From the NCBI RefSeq assembly GCF_014696875.1, contig NZ_JACJQV010000228.1, positions 1 to 57,803 of the forward strand: DNA of 57,803 bases. Reading direction: 5' to 3'. Shown here in pieces: positions 50,378 through 57,803 of the stretch. The DNA is from Microcystis wesenbergii FACHB-1317. GTDB taxonomy: Bacteria; Cyanobacteriota; Cyanobacteriia; Cyanobacteriales; Microcystaceae. The position numbers were made by a program, and so were the translations under genes. The notes below the pieces were generated by a model, which saw nothing but the letters and a program-made list of their open reading frames with translations, did no database searches and was not told the origin of the DNA. Within the stretch, counting starts at the first letter, position 1; the number at the start of each line of letters is the position of its first letter.

Positions 50378-50883
50378 AAACTCGATTGACTCCTATTTCT
50401 GACGAGATTTTTCCGACGTTCTTTCCAGTCTAGGGTAAGCCTTCTAGATGGAGTGATCTTTTTAAGAGTCTAGCTCGATCGGTCTTTTTTGTATAGGTTG
50501 CCCTGAGAGGCTGACTTGCCAAGTTAGCTAGGCAATTTTGATAGCTTTCACCCCACAACCCTAGCACGTTGAACAGCGTTCCTCAAATCGTCTTCGACCT
50601 CTTGACCACAGTTTCAACCCTCAAGCACCATAAATAGGAGGGATTAAGAGAATTTCTGCTGCCCCGTTACTGAGTACAAATTAAAGAAACCCCTAATAAA
50701 TCTAACACCTTTTGTTGCCGAGAAGTCGGTCGAGAAAAACGATAACTTCCCTCTCTAATCGTACAATCTACTCTGTTCAAGCAAATCGTCTTCACTCCCC
50801 CTAATCTCTCTTTTTTGCCCAAGATAATTTCCCTTACATATCTTTATTTTCTCTGGGGTTAATTTTTGGTGATTGCTATCAGA
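50378..50883. other. Gene-free 506-bp spacer between ado and the LysR gene
   Basis: No supportable ORF on either strand. The sequence is not low-complexity and looks like decayed coding DNA (short open bits around 50560-50760), possibly an old transposase, but no motif is firm. It must carry the ado promoter next to 50390-50450. Confidence 0.4.
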
Positions 50884-51804
50884 TTACAACATCTGCTCAA
50901 AAACTTGACAGATGCGGGGTTGAAAGCGCTGACGGTGTTTTATTTTTAAAAAAGGGCGCATAAATTCGAGATAGCGAGGGGATAAACCGGAAGTATCGAT
51001 GACTCGAATCGATCGCAATGTGCCTAATTGTAATTCCTTTTGAACCATCAATTCGGAAATGCCAGCAGCAGCCGAACTATTCTCGATAATCGCTTTCACC
51101 ATTTCTCCGGTATTTAACAGCAAAGTCACCTTTAATGTCCTTAAATCAATGCCCCAATTCCGTAGTGCTTCCTCGAATCTTTGTTGAGTTCCCGATCCCG
51201 ATTCTCGCATTACCCAAGGGGTTTCCACTAATTCGGGTAATTCGATCGCTTCTCTTTTATACCAAGGATGAGAACGTCCGACAATAATTAATAGGCGATC
51301 GCTGCCGACGATCTCCTGTTCTAAACAATTTGTTAAATCACTCTTGACTTCTCCCTCGATTAATGCTAGGTCAAAACGTCCGTTAGCCGTACCCAGACAG
51401 ATTTCTTCCGTATTAGCTAGGGTGCAGTTGATCTTAATTGCCGGATAGCGCTCCTGAAAATCGCTAATTTTTGCCGGCAGCCAATAGTTACCAATAGTCA
51501 AACTCGACCCTAATTGTAGTTCTCCCCGTTGCAAGTCGTTAAATTCCGCCAGTCCCCTTTCTGTCAAAGTTACCTGGGTGAGAATGCGTTGCGCTTCTAA
51601 TTGCAGTAAACGTCCTGTTTCCGTGATCTCGATATGACGACCGACGCGATGGAATAATTTCACCCCGTATTCATTTTCTAGGGAGGCAATGGCGGCACTG
51701 ACGGCCGGTTGGGTGATATATAAAGCTTCTGCTGCTTTGGTGAAGTGGAGATGTTCCGCAGTCGCTAGAAAGATTTCTAGTTGATCTAGGGTCATTCTGG
51801 CCAT
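50884..51804 (-). CDS. LysR-family transcriptional regulator
   Basis: A 306-residue LTTR. The N-terminal winged HTH includes DQLEIFLATAEHLHFTKAAEALYITQPAVSAAIASLENEYGVKLFHRVGR. The substrate-binding domain has LGSSLTIGNYWLPAKISDFQERYP and ESGSGTQQRFEEAL. The cysteine/carbon-metabolism-type LTTRs look similar, so the effector is not predictable. It is divergent from the CadD-like gene (146-base spacer with AT-rich inverted motifs such as AATTTATTAAAT at about 51845). It may therefore control that gene and itself. Confidence 0.88.
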   Translation of the reverse strand: MARMTLDQLEIFLATAEHLHFTKAAEALYITQPAVSAAIASLENEYGVKLFHRVGRHIEITETGRLLQLEAQRILTQVTLTERGLAEFNDLQRGELQLGSSLTIGNYWLPAKISDFQERYPAIKINCTLANTEEICLGTANGRFDLALIEGEVKSDLTNCLEQEIVGSDRLLIIVGRSHPWYKREAIELPELVETPWVMRESGSGTQQRFEEALRNWGIDLRTLKVTLLLNTGEMVKAIIENSSAAAGISELMVQKELQLGTLRSIRVIDTSGLSPRYLEFMRPFLKIKHRQRFQPRICQVFEQML

Positions 51805-51950
51805 GGCAAGGGGTTTTCCGTCTCTATTGGTCTTTCCATCATTTTAATTTATTAAATCAACAAGAAAGAATATTTGATTTTATTAATGGCTCTTTCTAGA
51901 GTGGAAGTAGGGCGATCGAGATCAGAAGACCCGATTAAGAAAAAAATCCT

Positions 51951-52634
51951 ATGACTACCATGATTACTGCCATATCCACAGCAATAGCGGCCTTTATTGC
52001 CACCAATCTCGATGACATCCTGATTTTGACGATTCTTTTTACCCAAGTCAATCAACTTTTTCGCCGTCGTCATATCGTTATCGGTCAGTATTTAGGCTTT
52101 ATCCTGCTGATTTTGGCGAGTTTAACCGGCTTTTTCGGGAGTTTTTTGGTTCCGGCTCAGTGGATTCGTTTTCTCGGTCTTTTGCCGGTGATTTTCGGGA
52201 TTCGGAGTCTCTGGCAGCGAGAAGAAACCGAGACGGATAATCATCTGGAGGTGGCTGTAGAATCAGCACCTTCTTCTCCTTTGGCGGCCTGGTTTTCCCC
52301 TCAAACCGGTGCTGTGGCGGCAATTACCATCGCCAATGGCAGCGATAATATCGGCATTTATCTGCCGCTGTTCGCTAGTAATACCTGGCCAAATTTAGTC
52401 ACTATCGTCAGCGTTTTTCTGATCTTGGTGGGTGTTTGGTGTTTTACTGCTCATAGGTTAACTCAATTACCGGCGATCGCTAATTTAATTACCAGTCACG
52501 GCAGCCACTTTGTCCCCTGTGTGTTGATCGGTTTGGGTGTATTTATAATCAAGGAAAGTCTTCCCCTGGCTTTCTTGGCCCTATCCTTAAGCTATGGATG
52601 GGCGCTTCTCCAGCAGCAAGCAGAATCTATTTAG
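51951..52634 (+). CDS. CadD-family cadmium resistance/cation transporter-like protein
   Basis: A 227-residue protein with five or six membrane helices. It has the CadD/LysE-superfamily start IAAFIATNLDDILILTILFTQV with conserved Asn-Asp-Asp, then GQYLGFILLILASLTGFFGSF, AITIANGSDNIGIYLPLF (second Asn/Asp motif) and a C-terminal helix VLIGLGVFIIKESL. CadD proteins export cadmium or related ions; in cyanobacteria the ion is untested. The TAG stop (52632-52634) is completed by the first two bases of a MITE that landed in the stop codon. The upstream divergent LysR regulator probably governs it. Confidence 0.85.
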   Translation: MTTMITAISTAIAAFIATNLDDILILTILFTQVNQLFRRRHIVIGQYLGFILLILASLTGFFGSFLVPAQWIRFLGLLPVIFGIRSLWQREETETDNHLEVAVESAPSSPLAAWFSPQTGAVAAITIANGSDNIGIYLPLFASNTWPNLVTIVSVFLILVGVWCFTAHRLTQLPAIANLITSHGSHFVPCVLIGLGVFIIKESLPLAFLALSLSYGWALLQQQAESI

Positions 52635-52832
52635 GGTTTGCGGCAAAAGGTTTTTCCTGGGGGCAGGGTGTAGGGTGTAGGGTGTAGGGTGTAGGGTGCA
52701 GGGTTTTACCCATTTTCAGGTAAAAAGTCCAGGAATTTTCCCCCCGATCCCTCCAATGTCCGGTACTTTTGGATTTCAAAAAGGTCTAAAAGTCTTATCG
52801 AACAATGTTTTTAGATTTATTCAGCAACCCCT
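52633..52832. mobile_element. MITE, AGGGTTTGC family, inserted at a stop codon
   Basis: The ends are AGGGTTTGCGGCAAAAGG and TTTATTCAGCAACCCCT, with ATTT duplicated at 52629-52632 and 52833-52836. The interior contains GTGTAGG tandem repeats (about five). The insertion falls between the first and second base of the CadD-like stop codon. Confidence 0.85.
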
Positions 52833-52970
52833 ATTTAATTTTTGATTCAATACAAATACATCTAAAAAGAGATTTTAGATTTTTTCCATACCATCTATAA
52901 CTCAAGTGCCATAGAATAACATCATCTTCTCAAGCGCTCACCTTGAAACCGACCCCTAGTCAACTCGATC

Positions 52971-53405
52971 ATGTTATTTTTTCTCAAATCACCAGTGACG
53001 GAAAGCAAGACCAGCATTAAACCGAAAAAAGTCAATCCCAATCGAGTCCGCGATCATCTGGCCAATGAACGCACCTATCTGTCTTGGATGCGAACGGCGA
53101 TCGCATTAATGGGTTTTGGTATGGTTATTCTGCGTTTACGGGCCTTTCATCCTCCTCTGGTTCCCCGGCCCGGTTATGGCTGGAAATTAGGCTTAATGTT
53201 TGCTTTAGTGGGTTTATTGACCGTATTTTTGACCACAGCCCATTATTTTACAGTCAGACGAGATATAGATGAAGATACCTACGAACCAGCCGATCGATGG
53301 GTGGTACTATTTAGTTTAGCGATCGTTATTCTCGGTGCGGGAATTATCTATTTTGTCGCCACCAGTCCCGATCTGTTGATGGGTAGTATGATGACTTTCG
53401 AGTGA
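52971..53405 (+). CDS. DUF202 (YidH-like) membrane protein
   Basis: A 144-residue protein. The cytosolic start includes KVNPNRVRDHLANERTYLSWMRTAIALMGFGMVI, the DUF202 signature NERTxLSWxRTxxA. It has three membrane helices (about 48-68, 80-100, 115-135). DUF202 proteins are small membrane proteins of unknown function, often near redox or transport genes. It is convergent with the TauE-type gene, only 10 bases between their stops. The 134 bases before it, after the MITE, have no further gene. Confidence 0.88.
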   Translation: MLFFLKSPVTESKTSIKPKKVNPNRVRDHLANERTYLSWMRTAIALMGFGMVILRLRAFHPPLVPRPGYGWKLGLMFALVGLLTVFLTTAHYFTVRRDIDEDTYEPADRWVVLFSLAIVILGAGIIYFVATSPDLLMGSMMTFE

Positions 53406-53415
53406 ACTATGGGGG

Positions 53416-54213
53416 TTAGGTGGGTTGGAGTAGGCGCCAACTGACCGTGACTAGAACCGTATAAAGCAGTATTTTTAGGGCATTTTTGGGGAAATATTCC
53501 GATAATCTTGCTCCCACTACCACCCCCGGTATCCCACCCAACCAGATAGGAAGTACCAGATTCCAATCTACTGTTCCTAATCCCAGATGACCGATGGAAG
53601 TACAGGTTAAGAGGATGGACGCTTGCGATAGATCTGTACCGACTAATTTGCGAGAATCAAGGTGAAAAAAGGTCATCAAGACCAATGCAAATAAGGAACC
53701 ACTGGAAATACTGGTTAAACCGACCAGATAGCCTAAAACTGCCCCTAATATCGTTGTTTTTATCTGACCGGAGCGAGTGGTTAAATCTAATTTTGGCCAG
53801 GACCAAGGGGACAAATCGGGAAAAAATAAGGAGATTAGTAGTTCTAGGGCCCCTAGGACAGTCACGATCATCAAGACAAGACCGATGATATGAGGCAACC
53901 ATTGATCGAGATTGATGGAGCTATTCTGCTGAAAATAGCGAAAACCGACTAATCCTAATAGAGAACCGGGTACACTGCCAATTACTAGCCATTTTACCAC
54001 CTCTAACTCGATCGTTTGCTGTTGCCAGTGACGAACGGTGCCGACCACTTTCATCAACCCGGCCGCTACCACATCGGAACCCACTGCGGTGGTAGCGGGA
54101 ACCTGAAATACAAAGATCAATAGGGGTGTAATCAAGGATGAACCGCCAATTCCCGTTAATCCCACGACAATCCCGATAAAAAAGCTAAATATTGTCAATA
54201 AAGAATAGTCCAT
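53416..54213 (-). CDS. TauE/SafE-family sulfite/sulfonate exporter-like protein
   Basis: A 265-residue protein with seven or eight membrane helices. It opens with the TauE repeat IGIVVGLTGIGGSSLITPLLIF and repeats it near the second half (GYLVGLTSISSGSLFALVLMTFFH). There is a conserved basic ending near LGGIPGVVVGARLSEYFPKNALKILLYTVL. TauE/SafE proteins export sulfite, sulfonates or related anions. It shares a 284-base divergent spacer with a CysA-type ATPase gene, so the pair may be linked to sulfur metabolism. Confidence 0.88.
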   Translation of the reverse strand: MDYSLLTIFSFFIGIVVGLTGIGGSSLITPLLIFVFQVPATTAVGSDVVAAGLMKVVGTVRHWQQQTIELEVVKWLVIGSVPGSLLGLVGFRYFQQNSSINLDQWLPHIIGLVLMIVTVLGALELLISLFFPDLSPWSWPKLDLTTRSGQIKTTILGAVLGYLVGLTSISSGSLFALVLMTFFHLDSRKLVGTDLSQASILLTCTSIGHLGLGTVDWNLVLPIWLGGIPGVVVGARLSEYFPKNALKILLYTVLVTVSWRLLQPT

Positions 54214-54497
54214 TTTTGCCTCAGTTGTCTCTTTTCTCCGGTGTGTTTCTGGTGGTTAAGAGACAAAATTAGTTAATTAAGCCTTTAGAACCGACTAAAA
54301 GAGCAAAAAAGAGTAATAGTAAGCTTTTATCGCTGTTTAATCTTTTAGTCTCTGTTTATAACCAGTAATCTCCCGAATCGAAACTTAATTTTCTTGCTAT
54401 CTTGTAAAATGTAAGTGTATTTTAATACGATTGCGATTGAATCATGGTTAAAATACGGTCAAACCCTATACATTTTTTTGCCAGAGGATTAGCTACC

Positions 54498-55502
54498 GTG
54501 AGCATCATCATCGAGCGAGTATCGAAAAAATTCGGCACCTTTACTGCTTTAGACAACATCAACCTAGAGATCAAATCGAATCGTCTGGTGGCACTGCTGG
54601 GGCCGTCCGGTTCAGGAAAAACCACTCTCCTGAGAGCGATCGCAGGATTAGAACCTCCCGACACAGGCAAAATTATCATCAACGGCAAAGACACAACCCA
54701 TTTAAATGTCAGAAAAAGGAACATTGGCTTTGTTTTTCAGCATTATGCGCTTTTTAAACACCTGACGGTGCGTCAGAATATCGCTTTCGGTTTAAAGATT
54801 CGCAAAGCTACCCCCGACTACATTCAAAAACGAGTGGACAATCTCTTGAGTTTAATTCAATTACAGGGATTAGGCGATCGCTATCCGGCCCAACTATCCG
54901 GGGGTCAACGTCAACGGGTTGCCCTGGCCCGGGCCTTAGCGGTGGAACCGGAAGTATTATTATTAGATGAGCCTTTTGGGGCCTTGGATGCCAAAGTTAG
55001 AAAAGAGCTACGAGTTTGGTTGCGACAGTTACACGAGGAGGTCCATGTCACCAGTGTTTTTGTCACCCACGACCAGGAGGAAGCCATGGAAGTGGCCGAC
55101 GAGATCGTAATTTTCAATGAGGGTAAAATCGAACAGGTGGGAACTCCCGATCAGGTGTACGATCATCCGGCCTCTGCTTTTGTGATGAGTTTTATCGGCC
55201 GGGTGAATGTTTTACCACCGACCTCGGCTGCACTGTTCGAGCAGCTTGGGGGGGGTACTAATGGAGTCAAGATTTTTATTCGTCCCCACGACCTAGAAAT
55301 TCTCTCTTCTCCCAATGGGTCTAGCATTGCGGCAAAAGTCGAGCGCATTATCCATCTGGGTTGGGCCATCGATGTGGAATTAATTCTACCGGATCGCTCT
55401 CTCCTGATTGCCCATCTGAATCGAGAACAACTGGATCAACTGCATCTCAAAGTTGGGGAGCAAGTTTATGTTCGTCCTCGGGATGCTCGCGTTTTTGCTT
55501 AA
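54498..55502 (+). CDS. cysA: Sulfate/thiosulfate ABC transporter ATPase (CysA-like)
   Basis: A 334-residue ATPase starting at GTG 54498, which has AGAGG nine bases upstream and gives the family N-terminus [13 protein letters not shown]. An upstream in-frame ATG (54444) would add 18 unconserved residues. It has Walker A GPSGSGKT (35-42), Q-loop [16 protein letters not shown], signature [16 protein letters not shown] and Walker [30 protein letters not shown]-terminal TOBE-like regulatory part follows ([10 protein letters not shown]). The LRVWLRQLH and family features fit CysA, though no cysT/cysW or binding protein is present, so assignment to sulfate is probable rather than proven. Confidence 0.8.
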   Translation: MSIIIERVSKKFGTFTALDNINLEIKSNRLVALLGPSGSGKTTLLRAIAGLEPPDTGKIIINGKDTTHLNVRKRNIGFVFQHYALFKHLTVRQNIAFGLKIRKATPDYIQKRVDNLLSLIQLQGLGDRYPAQLSGGQRQRVALARALAVEPEVLLLDEPFGALDAKVRKELRVWLRQLHEEVHVTSVFVTHDQEEAMEVADEIVIFNEGKIEQVGTPDQVYDHPASAFVMSFIGRVNVLPPTSAALFEQLGGGTNGVKIFIRPHDLEILSSPNGSSIAAKVERIIHLGWAIDVELILPDRSLLIAHLNREQLDQLHLKVGEQVYVRPRDARVFA

Positions 55503-55508
55503 AAGTAA

Positions 55509-55625
55509 GGACGTTGCTGATTTGAGGTCTGAATCTTCTTTTGTGGGATTTTTCAAACCTAGACCCAAACTAACTTTTGTACGGGAACCTGCACGGTTGG
55601 CATTCATACCTTATTCAGCAACGCC
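55509..55625. mobile_element. Decayed MITE-like element
   Basis: GGACGTTGCTGA at the left and TTATTCAGCAACGCC at the right are imperfect inverted ends close to those of the AGGGTTTGCTGAA group. No clean duplication and no gene inside. It lies in the 130-base gap between two convergent genes. Confidence 0.5.
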
Positions 55626-55632
55626 AACTTTT

Positions 55633-56196
55633 TTAGAATAGATTGGGATCGACACCGATCGCCCCTTCACCGTCCGCATCTTGCAGGTTAGCACCGTCTA
55701 ACCGAGCATTAGTGAGATTGGCCTTCTCTAAGTCAGCTTTTTGCAGATTGGCGTTGGTTAAGTTTGCTCCTTGCAGGTTAGCTTTTTCTAAATCTGCACC
55801 TAAGAGATTGGCCTTGCTTAAATCGGCTCCCGCTAGGAGAGTTTTGCCGAGGTCGGCTCCCTGGAGATTAGTCCCTTTGAGGTTAGCACCTTGTAAGTTT
55901 GTTCTTTCTAGATCCGCTTGACTGAGGTTTGCTCCTTCTAGATTGGCCGAGGACAGGTTTAAATCTTTGAGGCTAATTCCGTTAAAGTCACAACCGACAC
56001 AGGCGTTAGTTGCCTGTAGTTTTTGCAGATTAGCCGCGGCGGCAGCCGGCTCGACCAGAGTAATTTTTGCCGGTGCGCCGCCAGTGGGGGTAACGGCCCT
56101 GGCGATGGCAGGATGGAAGCAAGAAAAAACTGTGATTAGCAATAGACAGAAGGCTGTCAGTAGCGATCGAGTGACGAGGCCTGTAATCGGTTTCAT
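55633..56196 (-). CDS. Secreted pentapeptide-repeat protein
   Basis: A 187-residue protein from ATG 56196 (AAGGAGATC 10 bases upstream). It has a signal peptide (SLLTAFCLLLITVFSCFHPAIA), a mature start AVTPTGGAP, and about 18 tandem A(N/D)LxX pentapeptides (LKDLNLSSANLEGANLSQADLE and so on), which fold into a right-handed square beta-helix. A Cys pair precedes them in NACVGCDFNG. Many are abundant in cyanobacteria with unknown roles. Periplasmic or lumenal location is inferred from the leader. The end is GVDPNLF. Confidence 0.9.
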   Translation of the reverse strand: MKPITGLVTRSLLTAFCLLLITVFSCFHPAIARAVTPTGGAPAKITLVEPAAAAANLQKLQATNACVGCDFNGISLKDLNLSSANLEGANLSQADLERTNLQGANLKGTNLQGADLGKTLLAGADLSKANLLGADLEKANLQGANLTNANLQKADLEKANLTNARLDGANLQDADGEGAIGVDPNLF

Positions 56197-56481
56197 CGTT
56201 TTTGATCTCCTTGAGTGATCTTTTTGAGTCTCTGTTTTCACTCTAGGCAATGGCTTTAATAAAAACAAATATTCTTTGTTTTCAAATCCATAAATTACCT
56301 TTATGCAAAGCTGGGAAACCCCCTCGCCTTCCATCACTTTTATTTATTAAAACGACAATTAAGAATATTTGCTTTTATGCTTGTCTCGTACCTAAGATGA
56401 TATTGGACACAATCAGGAATCCCGTGTTAAACTGCCTCGATAAGATGATGTCACTCTCAAAGCCCTTCACTATATAATCTA

Positions 56482-57312
56482 ATGGTAATACAATCGGTCA
56501 GTTTAACAGTTAAGGACTATAAGTCTAACCTTCCCGTGGCTATCTTGTGTGGTGGCAAAGGAACCCGACTGCGGGAAGAAACCGAATTTCGACCTAAACC
56601 GATGATTGCCATCGGAAATCGGCCAATTATTTGGCATATCATGAAAACTTATGCCCAATATGGGCTAACTGACTTTATGCTCTGTCTAGGGTACAAAGGG
56701 GAAATAATCCGGGACTATTTCTTTAACTATGATTGGAATCAAAGTGATGTCCTCTTAGAGTTAGGCAATAAAAAAGTGACCAAACTCGATAGTGGACACG
56801 AGGAGGAAGACTGGCGTATTTGGTTAATTGACACGGGACAGGAAACCATGACGGGAGGTCGTCTTAAACGTCTCACCCCTTATATAGATCAAAGCGGAAG
56901 TGAGCTCTTTTTAGCTACCTATGGGGATGGGGTTTGTGATGTGAATATTGCGGCTCTGTTGGACTTTCATTACTCTCATGGGAAATTAGCCACGATGACG
57001 GCGGTTCGTCCTTCTTCTCGCTTTGGCGAGTTAATCATTGAGGGTAATTTAGTCACTCAATTCCAAGAAAAGCCCCAAACGGCTGAGGGATGGATTAATG
57101 GGGGGTATTTTGTCTTAAATCGCAAGGTTTTGGATTTAATTGAGGGAGATGCGACGACTTTTGAAGCACAGCCCCTAAGAACCCTGGCTGCTTTGGGAGA
57201 ACTCGCCGTCTATAAGCATGATGGGTTTTGGCAGTGTATGGATACTTACCGAGAAATGGAAATGCTCAATCACCTTTATGACACTGGACAAGCTAGATGG
57301 AAAATATGGTAA
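56482..57312 (+). CDS. rfbF: Glucose-1-phosphate cytidylyltransferase
   Basis: A 276-residue nucleotidyltransferase making CDP-glucose from CTP and glucose-1-phosphate, first step to CDP-3,6-dideoxyhexoses (and related sugars) of O-antigen and capsule. It has VAILCGGKGTRLREETEFRPKPMIAIGNRPIIWHIMK and FLATYGDGVCDVNI (sugar/metal binding) and PLRTLAALGELAVYKHDGFWQCMDTYREMEML. The gene is intact. Its stop overlaps the ATG of an rfbG remnant, so it was once the first gene of a CDP-glucose branch now broken by an IS. Confidence 0.94.
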   Translation: MVIQSVSLTVKDYKSNLPVAILCGGKGTRLREETEFRPKPMIAIGNRPIIWHIMKTYAQYGLTDFMLCLGYKGEIIRDYFFNYDWNQSDVLLELGNKKVTKLDSGHEEEDWRIWLIDTGQETMTGGRLKRLTPYIDQSGSELFLATYGDGVCDVNIAALLDFHYSHGKLATMTAVRPSSRFGELIIEGNLVTQFQEKPQTAEGWINGGYFVLNRKVLDLIEGDATTFEAQPLRTLAALGELAVYKHDGFWQCMDTYREMEMLNHLYDTGQARWKIW

Positions 57313-57442
57313 AGGAAGCATTTTAGCCTGGCAAAAAGGTCTTTATTACTGGTCATACCGGCTTTAAGGGGTCTTGGCTGGGGTTTTGGTTACTCCATCT
57401 GGGGGCAGCGGTAAAAGGCCTCAGTTTAGCTCCTAATGGGAC
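57306..57442 (+). pseudogene. rfbG: CDP-glucose 4,6-dehydratase (rfbG) 5' remnant
   Basis: ATG 57306 overlaps the rfbF stop (ATGGTAA). The frame reads MVKEAF, stop, PGKKVFITGHTGFKGSWLGFWLLHLGAAVKGLSL...APNG. It contains the N-terminal nucleotide-binding GHTGFKGSWL of rfbG-type dehydratases, but a TAG (57324-57326) replaces what was probably a Trp codon (TGG), and an IS cuts the gene after about 45 codons. The pathway step is lost at this locus. Confidence 0.8.
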
Positions 57443-57453
57443 TTAAACAAATT

Positions 57454-57803
57454 TCAAGCCCAAACAAAGCCTAAACTGGCTTTGTAAGCGGCAAACACAT
57501 CCCGATTCTCGGTCAGCCACTCAAAGAAACGGAAAGACATCGCTGTCCGAAAAGCTTCTAAAGCTTCCACAAAAGTGTTTAAAGGTCGATTCGCCCACCG
57601 CCTTTGCAATCCCCCAGTTAACTTATGCCACAGGATAAATGTATAGGCACAAAACACCAAGATAAAATGACGAAGTAAGCTTCGTTTATCCCTGACTTGG
57701 TATTCCCTTAACCCTAACCATCCTTTGGCTTCTCGGTAGAATACTTCCACCCAATTTCTTTCGGTGTAAGTCCTCACTATCCACGACGCTGTTACTGTAT
57801 CTG
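57454..57803 (-). CDS. IS701-type transposase, C-terminal part (cut by window edge)
   Basis: The frame is open from the window edge; about 116 residues are visible. Features are RTYTERNWVEVFYREAKGWLGLREYQVRDKRSLLRHFILVFCAYTF, with the E-x6-K/R type segment EVFYREAKG of the DDE third acidic residue, and the C-terminal PLNTFVEALEAFRTAMSFRFFEWL. It resembles IS701-family (IS4-superfamily) transposases common in cyanobacteria. Its outer end lies near 57443, inside rfbG; the terminal repeat was not resolved. Confidence 0.8.
   Translation of the reverse strand, partial: DTVTASWIVRTYTERNWVEVFYREAKGWLGLREYQVRDKRSLLRHFILVFCAYTFILWHKLTGGLQRRWANRPLNTFVEALEAFRTAMSFRFFEWLTENRDVFAAYKASLGFVWA

Noticed and set aside
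50520-50780. Possible TnpB/IS607-type remnant upstream of ado
   Set aside because: Only vague similarity in broken frames; no zinc-finger Cys pairs or continuous motif.

Overview
The window looks like a chromosomal segment of a unicellular bloom-forming cyanobacterium, most likely Microcystis aeruginosa or a close relative. The evidence is a thylakoid NDH-1 subunit gene (ndhN), the cyanobacterial alkane pair ado/aar, SphS/SphR-type phosphate signalling genes, scattered GCGATCGC (HIP1) octamers, heptameric CTGATAA-type short repeats, and a very heavy load of MITEs and transposase remnants. No replication origin, CRISPR array or rRNA was seen.

Layout. 1-579 is the end of an ISAs1-type transposase. 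860-2734 carries an unknown protein, a CPBP membrane protease and clpS. 2933-5556 is a STAND (NB-ARC/TPR) gene split into two frames at an A AAA AAG heptamer. 5587-6660 is decayed IS debris with a G-rich palindrome. 6746-11604 is a translation/transcription cluster (infA, rpmJ, rpsM, rpsK, rpoA, rplQ, truA, rplM, rpsI, rpmE) closed by a strong terminator. 11689-13828 holds MITEs, a PEP-CTERM-like protein and an RTX-repeat protein. 14092-19233 is a two-gene module (HTH/DUF4384-like protein plus TPR-CHAT caspase-like protease) into which a PIN-type toxin-antitoxin cassette has inserted, flanked by a ~187-bp direct duplication. 19857-31734 contains yciI, a 2H phosphoesterase, glcD, a creatininase-like gene, sphR-sphS-phoU, a DppC-type permease, a 37-residue membrane ORF, ndhN and gltX. 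32049-37530 contains pfkA, an AvaI/BsoBI-type restriction-modification system flanked by a 60-bp duplication of the ruvB 3' end, ruvB and hisF. 38101-47082 contains tRNA-Ala(GGC), an AI-2E transporter, an RNase HI-ACT fusion, a stop-interrupted small gene, a ferredoxin, purU, tandem PD-(D/E)XK coiled-coil genes, an MFS carrier, SRP RNA and a DUF58 gene. 47638-56196 contains a small XRE/coiled-coil pair, aar-ado, a LysR regulator with a CadD-like gene, DUF202, TauE, a CysA-type ATPase and a pentapeptide-repeat protein. The right edge has rfbF and an rfbG remnant cut by an IS701-type element.

How it fits together. The housekeeping genes are ordinary and intact. The accessory material shows two themes. 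The first is candidate conflict machinery: the STAND protein, the CHAT protease with its partner, the toxin-antitoxin module, the R-M system and the paired nucleases. The second is mobile DNA that lands at gene edges without breaking the genes. Both addiction modules are flanked by long target duplications. Several MITEs sit exactly at stop or start codons and supply the stop, or a ribosome-binding-like sequence. The most notable observations are the candidate programmed -1 frameshift joining the two STAND ORFs and the two long-target-duplication insertions.
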